Assembly: GCA_024291935.2 (NCBI GenBank)
Contig: CM044313.1
Span: 88,783,001 to 88,847,000 of the forward strand
Length of the DNA: 64,000 bases
From: Okapia johnstoni
Lineage: Eukaryota > Chordata > Mammalia > Artiodactyla > Giraffidae
Direction of reading: 5' to 3'
Under the pieces are notes generated by a model that saw only the letters and a program-made list of their open reading frames with translations, had not been told where the DNA came from and did no database searches. Of this stretch, positions 10,794 through 21,775 are shown one piece after another; position 1 is the stretch's first letter, and each line of letters opens with the position of its first letter. Made by a program: the position numbers and the translations under genes.

Positions 10794-11148
10794 GATGGGC
10801 TTCGCTTGTGGCTCAGCTGGTAAACAATCCTCCTGCAATGCGGGAGACCTAGGTTCTATCTCTGGGTTGGGAAGATCCCCTGGGGAAGGGACAGGCTACC
10901 CACTCCAGTATTCTGGCCTGGAGAATTCCATGGACTATACAGTCCATGCACTGGAGGAGGAAATGGCAACCCACTCCAGTATTCTTGCCTGGAGAATCCC
11001 AGGGATGGGGGAGCCTGGTGGGCTGCCGTCTATGGGGTCGCACAGAATCGGACACAACTGATGCGACTTAGCAGCAGCAGCAGCAGCAGCATACAGTCCA
11101 TGGGGTCGCAAAGAGTTGGACATGACTGAGTGACTTTCACTTTCACTT
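10794..11148 (+). mobile_element. Bov-tA SINE (outer), split by an inner SINE
   Basis: The head TGGGCTTCGCTTGTGGCTC and body run to 10948 and resume at 11091 with ATACAGTCCATGGGGTCGCA through GACTGAGTGACTTTCACTTT. The outer element is flanked by TCTAGTTG at 10786-10793 and 11149-11156, its probable target-site repeat. It sits in an old L1 antisense segment. Confidence 0.93.
10949..11090 (+). mobile_element. Bov-A2-like SINE (inner) with (AGC)7 tail
   Basis: The insert begins CACTGGAGGAGGAAATGGC, carries the Bov-A body (GGGAGCCTGGTGGGCTGCCG) and ends in (AGC)7 at 11070-11090. Perfect 12-bp repeats ATACAGTCCATG at 10937-10948 and 11091-11102 bound it. It jumped into the outer SINE after that had already landed. 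Confidence 0.95.
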
Positions 11149-11156
11149 TCTAGTTG

Positions 11157-11335
11157 ACCATTTAGGTTGTTTCTAGTTTTATCTCATTATAAGCAATTAT
11201 ATAAAGCTTTAAGATATATTTCTAGAAATAGAATTGCTAGAACTCCTATTTTAAATTATGATAAACATTGGCAAACTACACTCTAAAAAGTTTAACAACT
11301 CTACTACATCACACCTCCACCAAAGTGAGGCTTCT
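11157..11335 (-). mobile_element. Old L1 3' region, second part
   Basis: CCATTTAGGTTGTTTCTAGT, TTCTAGAAATAGAATTGCTA and the ACCTCCACCAAAGTG end match the complement of an old L1 3' segment. It continues 10738-10785 across the SINE nest. Confidence 0.65.
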
Positions 11336-11785
11336 AGAATTTGAGGGACAATTAACCAGAGAAGTTAGTTGTACAAGTAGGAAGATCTTGAAAGCTGTCT
11401 ACTTTAGCCTGTGTTCTAATACTAAGTTACACATACCAAGAGCAACATTCTACAAGATCCGGCAGAAAACAGTACTAGAAGGTTGTGAGGAAAACAGAAA
11501 TTATAAAAGATGTACACTTGTATAGACATTGCCCATCTGTAATGTTAAATGACTGTTCAGGAGAACACACAATTTTTTCAAGCATACATGGACCATTTAC
11601 AAAGGTAAACCATTGTGTGGAACAAGAAATAAGTCTTGATAAATTTCAAAGAATTTTAATCATAGAAAATATATACCCTGAGCGAAATGAAGTTAAAATC
11701 AGCAACAAAAGTATCTGGAAAATCTTCAAATAGTTGAAAACTAAGCAGTTTTCATATAGTCATGAATAAGTAATAAATAAATAAG
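11336..11785. other. Unique DNA, nothing recognised
   Basis: Two overlapping open frames of about 80 codons exist here, but neither has a recognisable motif, a ribosome context or a repeat origin. I treat them as chance. Confidence 0.4.
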
Positions 11786-11792
11786 AAAACAA

Positions 11793-12286
11793 TTGTTTAG
11801 AACTACATTACTTTGCCAACAAAGGTCCATATAGTCAAAGCTATGGTTTTTCCAGTAGTCGTGTATGGATGTGAGAGTTGGACCATAAAGAAGGCTGAGC
11901 ACCAAAGAATTAATACTTTTGAACAGCAGTGCTGGAGAAGACTCTTGAGAGTCCATTGGACTGCAAGGAGTCAAACCAGTCAATCCTAAAAGAAATCAAC
12001 CTTGGTATTCATTGGAAGGACTGATGCTGAAGCTGAAGCTCCAATACTTTGGCCACCTGATGCGAAGAGTCAGCTCTTTGGAAAAGATCCTGATGCTGAG
12101 AAAGATAGGTGGCAGGAGAAGGGGACAACAGAGGATGAGCTGGTTGGATGGCATCACCAACTCAATGGACCTAAGTTTGAGCAAGCTTCAGGAGATGGTA
12201 AAGGACAGGGTACCTGGTGTGCTGGAGTCGATGGGATCTCAAGGATTCAGACATGACACGACTGAATGTCTGAACAACAGCAAGTA
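11793..12286 (+). mobile_element. BovB 3' end, 5'-truncated
   Basis: It starts in the C-terminal coding part (ACTTTGCCAACAAAGGTCC) and runs through TTTGGCCACCTGATGCGAAG and the Arg-rich GGCAGGAGAAGGGGAC block to GAATGTCTGAACAACAGC. In-frame remnants are broken between 12002 and 12287. AAAACAAT at 11786-11792 (approximately) and 12287-12294 is a weak candidate target repeat. The tail is of the AAC class rather than CTGAA. Confidence 0.93.
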
Positions 12287-12509
12287 AAAACAATCAAAAT
12301 TTGTGTGATGTATTTAAATCAATGCTAAGGAACTGTTATGGTTTTAAATATTTGCATTTGTAAGAAAAAAAATTAAATCAATGAGCAAAGTTTCCTTCAT
12401 TAGAAATGAGGAAAAGAGGAGCAAATTAAATCTAAATTGAGTTAAAATATGGAATGAATAAATATGAGCTGAAGCCAATTAGAAAAAGACAAATAAAATA
12501 AAAATGAGT

Positions 12510-13020
12510 AAAATTAAGAGCAAGTTACTTGAAAAGATTAATGAAACTGATAAAACCCTAGCAAGACTTATCAAGAAAAGACTGAAATCAAAGCATCAAC
12601 TGAACTACAATCTCACTTAAGGTGAGATACCCTCTTACATCCTCACTGATTATTGTTAGAATTATTAATATGACAAGTGGAAAAGGAGACATCACTACAA
12701 ATCCTACAAGAATTAAAAAGAAAATAAGGAAAAAGTATGTACAACTTTATGGGAATTAGTTTTACTGTTCAGAGTACATGGATAAATTCCAAGAAAGACA
12801 CAGATTACCACACTGGCACAAGAAGAAAGAAAAAGTCTTAAGTGTCATGTATTTATGAGAGAATTTGATATTCTAAGAATAAAAATTTATATTTGAAGGA
12901 AATATTACATCTATATTCTTTACAAGTAATTTATTTCAACATTTATTAAAGAAACGATGCCAGCATTATACAAAATAATTCAGATAACATAAAAGAAGTA
13001 ACACTTTCCATTTATTAAGG
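12510..13020 (+). mobile_element. Old L1 ORF2 fragment, very diverged
   Basis: Segments GAAAAGATTAATGAAACTGA, AACCCTAGCAAGACTTATCA, GGAGACATCACTACAAATCC and AGAAACGATGCCAGCATTAT follow L1 ORF2 order ahead of the reverse-transcriptase core. Stops are frequent. Recognition fades after about 13020. Confidence 0.65.
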
Positions 13021-14997
13021 GGCAAGCAAAAAATTGACAGCCACCGCTTAAACTAAGATGATGGGGAAAACTGGACAGATGTATGATGCTAAGAGACTGG
13101 AAGCTTCATTATTTTTGAGATGTCTATTCTTCTTGAATCAACCCAAACATTAAAAGAAAAATCCCATACCAAATTGACCAGGGTCTTCTGTGCTAAAGAG
13201 AATTATATGAGCTGGAACTATTTTAGATTAAATTATAATTTCAAGTCTAGTTAGGAAATTAGAGAAAACAACTAGTTGATGTAAATACATATATGTGTGT
13301 GTGTGTATATATTTGTATTATTTCAGAGTACAACAAAACTTCAGGACACATGGTTACTTTAAGTAATACTAGGCAAAATAATTGAGTACTAACCAGGAAA
13401 TGGACAAAGGAAGATTTGGAGAAATCAAACAGATTAGAGATTAAGGGAAGTGGTCCAGAACCCAGCTCCACTGCTGCCTTGTGTTACTGCAAGGAGTAAG
13501 GGAAATAGCTGTAAAGTCCTTGGTCAATATCCAACACATGCTAAAACTTATACAGAGGCTTATCGTTACTAATATTAATGCGGGAAACTAAATGAAAGCA
13601 AAGCGTTTTAAGAACTGTGAGTTTCACCTTAGTCAGACTTTGCTTTATTTTGGGAAAGCAGAAAAAAGAAAACAAGACCATTTGCATTAATTCAAAGTAT
13701 ATTCTCTATCTGAATAAAATATATTAAATGAAATTGAGTTTATTATTTATAATCAAATTCCTCATAATTCATCTTAGTAAGTTTATCCATAATTCTCCAG
13801 TGAAAACTACTCAGTATTTATATAGAAGGCTTTCTCTGTGATTTTATTCATATTATTCTACTCAATCCAATCAAAATAATTATAAATCAGGAAGCTATAT
13901 TTTGAATCTGATGACTCAAATTTAAGAATAACCTGGGTTTTATTTAGTCTTTTTCACTATATGTTTAAAGACTAAGAATCAACTTATTTTGAATGGAAAA
14001 GATTAAGGAAAATAAAAATTTCTCTTTCATTAAGGGACTTTTTATCTTCCATAGTTCAATGCCTGTCCATTCCAAGAAAAGCCAAATGGCCTCACCTTTT
14101 TCAGCAAGGCATTAATACCTGTTGTGAAAAGTCTTTATTAGTGCTAATTGTTCCAGCAAGCAGTGAATAGGGAGCAGCAGGACCAGGGGTTGAATGTAAC
14201 TGTGTGCAATAAAAATAAGTTCGATACTTCACAGGCCTCTAAGCATGCAGCTAACCCTCCTGATTGCAAAAGGTACAAAGTGCCATTAAAAGGCATCAAG
14301 ATTTCCCAAAGACAATTATAAAGGCATATAACACCTGTTCTCAATCATGGGCAACAGGAGAGAAAATGGGCTCCACATGATATGTTACATACAACAAAGC
14401 GGTCCGGCTCTGTGAAGGAAAGCATGTGAAAAGGCAGTGGCCAAGAAAGAACAGGGCAGAGGCAACATTGTTAACAAGGTAGTGACCCATGACTATCTCT
14501 TTGAGTAGCTCTGTGGTGCCAAGATCTGCCTATTATCCCACAAAAGGGACCACCTATGACATCCTCAATCATTGGTACTGCACATAAACAAATACTGTTT
14601 ACAAGACAACTTGGATTTGATATTTCAAATGAAGAACTTCTTAAAAAACACTACATGGGGCCAAGCATTTTCTCTGCCATTTGTTTTAATTGCCCAGGAT
14701 CAAGATTGCTTTTATCTCTTTCTAGAAATCTATCATTTCAAATCATTTTGTAGCACTCAAAGTATAACAATAATAATCTTATAATAAATGTCTATATGCA
14801 TAATTATTGCTGAAAATAATACTTAGGGGAAATTATACGACCATTAACACATTTGACCTCACCACTTCTCTCTCGTTCCTCCACTTTCTCTCCCTCTGTT
14901 TCTCGTTCTTCTTGAGTTTCAGCCATAAGACTCCCTTACTGCCCTTCCAACACAAGAAGCACCTCCAACTGGGCCTTGGTATGTTATTCTGTCTATC
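13021..14997. other. Longest unique-looking block in the left half
   Basis: Only a (TG)/(TA) patch near 13289-13312 is repetitive. The 14100-14760 part is less AT-rich and has overlapping 65-70 codon frames at 14556-14784, but no protein motif or splice pattern that I can defend. It could be conserved noncoding DNA or simply unique sequence. Confidence 0.45.
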
Positions 14998-15242
14998 TGG
15001 TGTGTGTGTGGTGTGCTCATTCGCTAAGTCATGTTTGACTCAATCTGACTCCATGGACTGCAGCATGCCAGGCTCCTCTGTCCATGAGATTTTCCCAGTG
15101 AGGATACTGGAGTGGGTTGCATTTTCTTCCCCAGGGGATTTTCTTGACCCAAGGGTCAAACCTGCATCTCCTGTCTCTGTCTTCTGCATTGGCATGTGGA
15201 TTTTTTTTTTTTTTTTTTTTACCACTTGAGCCACCTGGGAAA
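14998..15242 (-). mobile_element. Bov-tA type SINE with internal T20 run
   Basis: The complement of Bov-tA runs from GTGCTCATTCGCTAAGTCAT to ACTTGAGCCACCTGGGAAAC. A run of 20 T at 15201-15220 replaces the short T-stretch normally ahead of ACCACTGAGCC, so a mononucleotide tract has expanded inside the tRNA-like half. TCTATCT before and after may be a remnant target repeat. Confidence 0.92.
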
Positions 15243-15399
15243 CCTGTTCTATCTACTTGAATGCTCTTAATCCAGTCATCTACACAGCCTGCTTCCTTAT
15301 CACCTGGACACATTCATTAATGTTATCACCATTACAGTGAGACTATTCCTGAAAAGTTTAATTACAGTTGAACCTATTTCACACCTTTACTGTTGCTCT

Positions 15400-15610
15400 T
15401 GACTTATTTTTTCACATAGCACTAATCACCGTCTAACATGATATTTTCTTGTTTATTTTTTGGTTTTTTTTTTTTGTATTTACCATTTTTCCTTGGAAAA
15501 CATAAGCTTTGTGTCATCAGGGGGTGGGATATTTTTTTCATTGCTCTATCCTTAACACCTAACACGAAAAAGCTCAAATTTTTTTCTCAAATGATTGAAT
15601 TACCTTCGGA
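15400..15610 (+). mobile_element. L2 LINE 3' end remnant
   Basis: TTCACATAGCACTAATCACC, TCTTGTTTATTTTTTGG and the later TTGCTCTATCCTTAACACC keep the spacing of the L2 3' end. Diverged, with T-run expansions near 15457-15476. Confidence 0.6.
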
Positions 15611-16632
15611 TTTCCTGAACATTAGTTTAATTGTGTACTAACAGATTCAGAGGTACTCAAACTCTGCACATTCCCAAGAAAATACTGGCTTTTGACTTGA
15701 TCAAGTTGATAACCCCTGAACCTTTAGAATATTCTGTCTGATGGGGATGCTTTCATAAACCTGAGATGTTGGGCTATCTATTGCTTATCCTAACATGTAA
15801 TTTATGGTGAAAACTTATTGTTGTATACCTGGGATTTGGGGCCACTCTGTCAGTTTGACCTGTGAGGGGTTGGAGTTCAGGTGGCTCAGGTCAGTCAGAT
15901 GGATGTTCTATGCCTACCTGACAGGCTACCAACAAAAACTCTGAATCTCTTTTCTCTACCCTTATCTGTATCTGAGTTTCAATCTAAGGTCACAAAACCA
16001 CTAATAGACATACAGAAATATATATGTTTTATTACTCAGACAAGGGCAGAGGAAAAATAACTCTTTGAAAACCTTTTATATAAAAGTCTTATTTTCTTCT
16101 GGTTTGAAGATATCAGGTCCCTTGAATAACCTTGAACCATAAATATTGCATATGAGATAGTATTGTTTTTCTTAAACTAATCAAGGCATAGTCTTGTGAT
16201 TATGACTGAGTGAATCATATCCAAGCAAAACAACTGCTACCCAATAAAGTAGGGCAGGCAGGATTGCTAAAAAGACAAAAGCAATGTCCAGAATTTATCA
16301 TTTGTCCACATAATATTGATAATATGCTCTCCTTCTCATTCAGAAAGCTTAAAAAAATGCATGTTTAAATTCATCATACTCATACCATTTTAAAGGGAGA
16401 CAAGTCAAATTTTATTCCAATTGCTCCATTAAGTTCTATTCCCAGAATCTCTGTTGTATCAGATCTCATTTTAACTGGATTATATCAGTGCACTTCATAT
16501 TCCAATTACACATAACCAAGATACATGCTTCTAACATACATGATCTACAATAAACAAAAAGAACAGAATGTGTGCAGAAAACGACCACAGGTAACAGGCT
16601 GCTACCTGAATCAATTGCTATACTGGGATATT
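15611..16632. other. Unique DNA left of the large BovB
   Basis: No gene or repeat recognised. The right end (16633-16644) is the left target-site repeat of the BovB. Confidence 0.45.
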
Positions 16633-16644
16633 AACATGTTCAGT

Positions 16645-19600
16645 AGCATATTGGGCACCTACCGACCTGGGGAGCTCATCTTTCAGTGTCCTATCTTGTT
16701 GCCTTTTCATACTGTTCATGGGGTTCTCAAGGTAAGAATACTGAAGTGGTTTGCCATTCCCTTCTCCAGGGGACCACATTTTGTCAGACCTCTTCACCAT
16801 GACCCGTCCATCTTGGGTGGCCCCACACAGCATGGCTTAGTTTCACTGAGTTAGACAAGGCTGTGGTCCAGGTGATCAGATTGGCTAGTTGATGAACTCC
16901 CCAGGTCAGTAGGTGCCCAATATACTACTGGAGATCATTGAAGAAATAACTCCAGAAAAAATGAAGAGCACTATTGCATAGGAAACTAGAATGTTAGTCC
17001 CATGAATCAAGGCAAATTAGAAGTGGTCAAACAGGAGATGGCAAGAGTGAACATTGACATTGTAGGAATCAGCGAACTAAGATGGACTGGAATGTGTGAA
17101 TTTAACTCAGATGACCATCATATCTACTACTGTGGGCAGGAATCCTTTAGAACAAACAGAGCAGCCATCATAGTCAAAAAAAGAGCCTGAAATGAAGTAC
17201 TTGGATGCAGTCTCAAAAACGACAGAATGATCTCTATTCATTTCCAAGGCACACCATTCAATATCACGGTAATCCAAGTCTATGCCCCGATCAGTAACGC
17301 CGAAGAAGCTGAAGTTGAAGAGTTTTATGAAGACCTAAAAGACATTTTAGAACTAACACCCAAAAAAGATGTCCTTTTCATTATAGGGGACTGGAATGCA
17401 AAAGTAGGAAGTCAAGAGATACCTGGAGCAACAGGCAAATTTGGCCTTGGAGTACAGAATGAAGCAGGGCAAAGGCTAATAGAGTTTTGCAAAGAGAATT
17501 CACTGGTCATAGAAAAAACCCTCTTCCAACAACACAAGAGAAGACTCTACACATGGACATTACCACATGATCAACACTGAAATCAGATTGATTATATTCC
17601 TTGCAGCCAAAGATGGAGAAGCTCTATACAGTCAGCAAAAACAAGACTGGGAGCTGACTGTGGCTCATATCATGAACTTCTTATTGCCAAATTCAGACTT
17701 AAATTGAAAAAAGTGGGGAAAACCACTAAACCATTCAGATATGACCTAAATCAAATCTCTTATGATTATACAGTGGAAGTAAGAAATAGATATAAGGGAC
17801 TAGATCTGATAGACAGAGTGCCTGATGAACTATGGAAAGAGGTAGTAAAAAAGACAGGGATCAAGATCAGCCCCAAGAAAAAGAAATACAAAAAGGCAAA
17901 ATGACTGTCTAAGGAGGGCTTACAAATAGCTGTGAAAAGAAGAGAAGTGAAAAGCGAAGGAGAAAAGGAAAGATATAAGCATCTGAATGCAGAGTTCCAA
18001 AGAATAGCAAGGAGAGATAAGAAAGCCTTCCTCAGTGATCAATGCAAAGAAATAGAGGGAAATAATAGAATGGGAAAGACTAGAGATCTCTTCAAGAAAA
18101 TTAGAGATACCAAGGGAACATTTCATGCAAAGATGGGCTCAATAAAAGACAGAAATGGTATGGACCTAACAGAGGCAGAAGATATTAAGAAGAGGTGGCA
18201 ACAATACACAGAACTGTACAAAAAAAATCTTCACCACTCAGATAATCATGATGAGGTGATCACTCACCTAGAGCCAGACGTCCTGGAATGTGAAGTCAAG
18301 TGGGCCTTAGGAAGCATTGATATGAACAAAGCTAGTGGAGGTGATGGAATTCCAGTAGAGCTCTTTCAAATCCTAAAAGATGATGCTGTAAAAGTGCAGC
18401 ACTCGATATGTCAGCATTTGGAAAACTCAGTAGCGGACACAGGACTGGAAAAGGTCAGCTTTCATTTCAATCCCAAAAAAAGGCAATGGCAAAGAATGCT
18501 CAAACTACCGCACAATTGCATTCATCTCAAATGCTAGTAAATAATAGTGAAAATTCTCCATGCCAGGCTCCAGGAATACCTGAACTGTGAACTTTCAGAT
18601 GTTCAAGCTGGTTTTACAAAAGGCAGATGAACCAGAGATCAAATTGCCAACATCCACGGGATCATCAAAAAAGCAAGAGGGTGCAGAAAAAAATATCTAT
18701 TTCTGCTTTATTGACTATGCCAAAGCCTTTGACTGTGTGGATCACAATAAACTGTGGAAAATTCTGAAAGAGATGGGAATACCAGACTACCTACCCTGCC
18801 TCTTGAGAAAACTGTATGCAAGTCAGGAAGCAACAGGTAGAACTGGACATGGAACAACAGACTGGTTCCAAACAGGAAAAGGAATACATCAAGGCTGTAT
18901 ATTATCACCCTGCTTATTTAACTTATATGCAGAGTACATCATGAGAATTGCTGGGCTGGATGAAGCACAAGCTGGAATCAAGATTGCTGGGAGAAATATC
19001 AATAACCTCAGATATGCAGATGACACCACCCTTATGGCAGAAAGTGAAGAAGAACTAAAGAGCCTCTTGATGAAAGTGAAAGAGGAGAGTGAAAAAGTTG
19101 GCTTAAAGCTCAACATTCAGAAAACTAAGATCATGGCATCCGGTCCCATCACTCCATGGCAAATAGATGGGGAAACAGTGGAAACAGTGGCTGACTTTAT
19201 TTTTTGGGCCACAAAATCACTGCAGATTGTGACTGTAGCCATGAAATTAAAAGACGCTTACTCCTTGGAAGGAAAATTATGACCAACCTAGACAGCATAT
19301 TAAAAAGCAGAAACATTACTTTGCCAACAAAAGTCCATTTAGTCAAGGCTATGTTTTTTCCAGCAGTCATGTATAGATGTGAGAGTTGGACTTTAAAGAA
19401 ATCTGAGTGCTGAAGAATGGATGCTTTTGAACTGTGGTGTTGGATAAGACTCTTGAGAGTCCCTTGGACTGCAAGGAGATCCAATCAATCCATCCTAAAG
19501 GAGATCAATCCTGGGTGTTCATTGGAAGGACTGATGTTGAAGCTGCAATTCCAATACTATGGCCACCTGATGCAAAGAGCTGACTCATTGGAAAAGACCC

Positions 19601-19796
19601 TGATGCTGGGAAAGATTGAGGGCAGGAGGAGAAGGGGACGACAGCAGATGAGATGGTTGGATGGTATCAGCAACTCAATGGACCTTAGTTTGGTTGAACT
19701 TCTGGAGTTGGTGATGGACAGGGAGTCCTGGCAAGCTGCGGTTCGTGGGGTCGCAAAGAGTCAGACACGACCGAGCAACTTAGCTGAACTGATCTG
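16645..19796 (+). mobile_element. BovB: Nearly full-length BovB LINE with inverted 5' end
   Basis: This RTE-type LINE of about 3.15 kb is bounded by 12-bp repeats with one mismatch: AACATGTTCAGT at 16633-16644 and AATATGTTCAGT at 19797-19808. The body from 16891 to the 3' end is on +. The first part, 16645-16890, is the same element's 5' region on -, read from GTAGGTGCCCAATATGCTACT back to AACTAGCCAATCTGATC. About 39 bp occurs in both orientations. The arrangement fits twin priming. The 3' end lies in the BovB tail (ACTTAGCTGAACTGATCTG). Confidence 0.95.
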
Positions 19797-19797
19797 A
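17002..19797 (+). pseudogene. BovB endonuclease/reverse transcriptase, broken
   Basis: The intact family protein has an N-terminal APE-type endonuclease, a reverse transcriptase and a C-terminal domain, and nicks target DNA for target-primed reverse transcription. Here the natural start (MNQGKLEVV) is at 17002. Two stops arise where CGA is expected (TGA ending at 17190 and 17580) and one where TGG is expected (17902-17904). The endonuclease GDWNAKVG motif is at 17386. A 2-nt loss near 18416 shifts frame, and the RT then reads on: FIDYAKAFDC near 18706, QGCILSPCLFN near 18890, and YADD intact at 19013-19024. A further 1-nt loss near 19205 shifts the C-terminal part. The copy cannot make a full protein. 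Confidence 0.93.
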
Positions 19798-19808
19798 ATA
19801 TGTTCAGT

Positions 19809-20579
19809 GCAGTATGTTAATTGGCAGATTTAAGGTATTGAAAGTGTAGCTAATAAATGAAAAGAGAGTGATCAAGAACAAATAATAAAAATTCTAAATG
19901 ATCATATTGAGAATTAAGTATATGATAGTGAAAACTATTTTTAAATAGTGATATAATTATTTTGATAATTAAAAAGTACTCTGTGAAGAAGATGGAGTAA
20001 TAATATCATTTCATCACAGTGAAATATTAAGCAGTGAGGGTTGTTGAAGAAAATATGAAAAATATTAATAACCATGCAGATCTAAAGCAATAAGATAGGT
20101 GATGAAATCAAACACACATTAAGTGTTTGGAATATTAGTGGGATTTTTTGCATGAATATCTTTTTGTATTTGAAGTCAATAATTTATTCTTATTTCTAAA
20201 TCCATTTTCTGCTGACTTTGCAAAATGAGATGTGAAGAATGTTTGTTTTTAATCTTCAGATGAATTTGTATAGAGCAGGTGTTTTCTCCTTAAATGTCTG
20301 AAAGAATCCCCAAGTGAAGCTCATTTGAGACTGGAGTTTTCCTTTTAAGAAAATACAAAATTATGAATTCAAGTTCATTAATAGTAGAGGTTTATTTAGA
20401 TATTCTAGTTATTGTGTCAATTATATTGTTTTTTAATAAAATTATTTTAAACTGTAAACTAAATTTTCTTACTACTTCTTATTTTTTATAACTGTAAGAT
20501 ATACGGTGATTGTTTCTTTTTATTCTTGGCATGGAAAATATATTTTATTAATATAATGAATTGTATTTTTATTAATATT
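19809..20579. other. AT-rich unique DNA
   Basis: Nothing recognised; the right end grades into an old L1 and its true boundary is not visible. Confidence 0.4.
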
Positions 20580-20683
20580 TAAGAATTTTTGTTTTAAAAA
20601 TTGTTTTCTCATTCCATGTTTATCATCATTTCCTCTGCTTCCCTCGGACTTACTTTGCTCTGCTTTTTCTAGCTCTGTATAGT
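20580..20683 (-). mobile_element. Old L1 ORF2, first part
   Basis: TTTCCTCTGCTTCCC and TTGCTCTGCTTTTTCTAGCT are the complement of an L1 ORF2 segment. The neighbouring ORF2 segment (TTAAGGCTATAAACTTCCCA) appears at about 21147, after an LTR, so the two pieces were once contiguous. Confidence 0.6.
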
Positions 20684-21103
20684 AGTGTACTTGTTTCCTG
20701 TGGCTGCTGTAACAAATATGGTGGTTCAAACCACATTCATTTATTCTTTCATAGGTCTGGATGCTAGAAATCCAAAATCAAGATGTTGGCAGGGCTGAAT
20801 TACCTCCAATGGCTCTTAAGGAAATTCTAGACTGCCTTTTCCAGCTTATGATGGCTCTAGGAATTTCCTGATTAGGGAGGTATCCCTCCAACCCATCCAT
20901 CTGTGATCACATTGTCTCCTCTTCAGTATGTCATATCTTCCTCTGGAACTGTCCCTGGATTAAGGGCCCAAGGAAACACCTAAGGGAATATCTATTAATA
21001 ACGCCTGCAAAGATCCTTTTACTAAATAAGATAACATTCCCAGGTTCTGGGAATTAGGAAATTGACATACTTTCTGAAATCGAACATTCAACCCAATGCA
21101 ATG
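20684..21103 (-). mobile_element. MaLR-like LTR inserted in old L1
   Basis: Complement of an ancient LTR: TTTCCTGTGGCTGCTGTAAC, AATCAAGATGTTGGCAGGGC, TTTCCAGCTTATGATGGCTC, GATTAAGGGCCCA, TCCCAGGTTCTGGGAATTAGG. Related in layout to 4985-5660 and 62295-62827. Boundaries are plus or minus 15 bp; a 5-bp target repeat could not be fixed. Confidence 0.65.
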
Positions 21104-21775
21104 TGTTAGTTAAATGCTTCAATTATGGACTTTCTCTTATGCGTTTAAGGCTATAAACTTCCCACTGAACACAGATCCTGTGCCACAAGTTATGATACAT
21201 TTTACTTGTATTATTATTTGATTCAAACTATTTATATAAATAATATATATATACATCCTATTAGCATTATTGATTCAAAATATTTTGTGATTTCTTCATT
21301 GAAATATGCTACATAAAATACTTAGAAATGTTTTGCTTAATAACATTGTTTTATTATCCTTTTGGTATTGAATTTCAGATTGCTTTCACTGGGGTTAATA
21401 TTCGCAGTATACCTTTGGTCTTTGAAATAAATATATATTTTCCAAGAATTGATAAATATTAAAAGTTTTCATATTTTCTTAAACTTAATTTCATTGGTGG
21501 GGGTTATGGTTCTAAACATGTGAATTTTATCACATTTGCTAATCTTATTCAAATATCTATTTTGAATTTGTCAGATTTTTCTATGTTATGAAGGAATTGT
21601 GTTGATATCTTTATGGTTCAATATTTTAAAATTTCAATTTTAATCGGTTGCTTTACTGTACATTTTGAAGTTATGCTATTAGTTTCATTAAAATTTAAGA
21701 ATTTTATAGTTTTATTTAAATTTAATTTTTTTTCATAATTAAATGTATCTTTATAGCATATACATCTGGTTAGTT
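21104..21775 (-). mobile_element. Old L1 ORF2, second part
   Basis: GCTATAAACTTCCCACTGAAC, TTGTGATTTCTTCATTGAA, then TTATTCAAATATCTATTTTG and TACATTTTGAAGTTATGCTA keep L1 ORF2 antisense order. Stops occur throughout in the sense frame. Confidence 0.7.

Noticed and set aside
14807..15229. 140-codon plus-strand frame ending in a Phe run
   Set aside because: The second half is a minus-strand SINE read backwards and the Phe run is the T20 tract.
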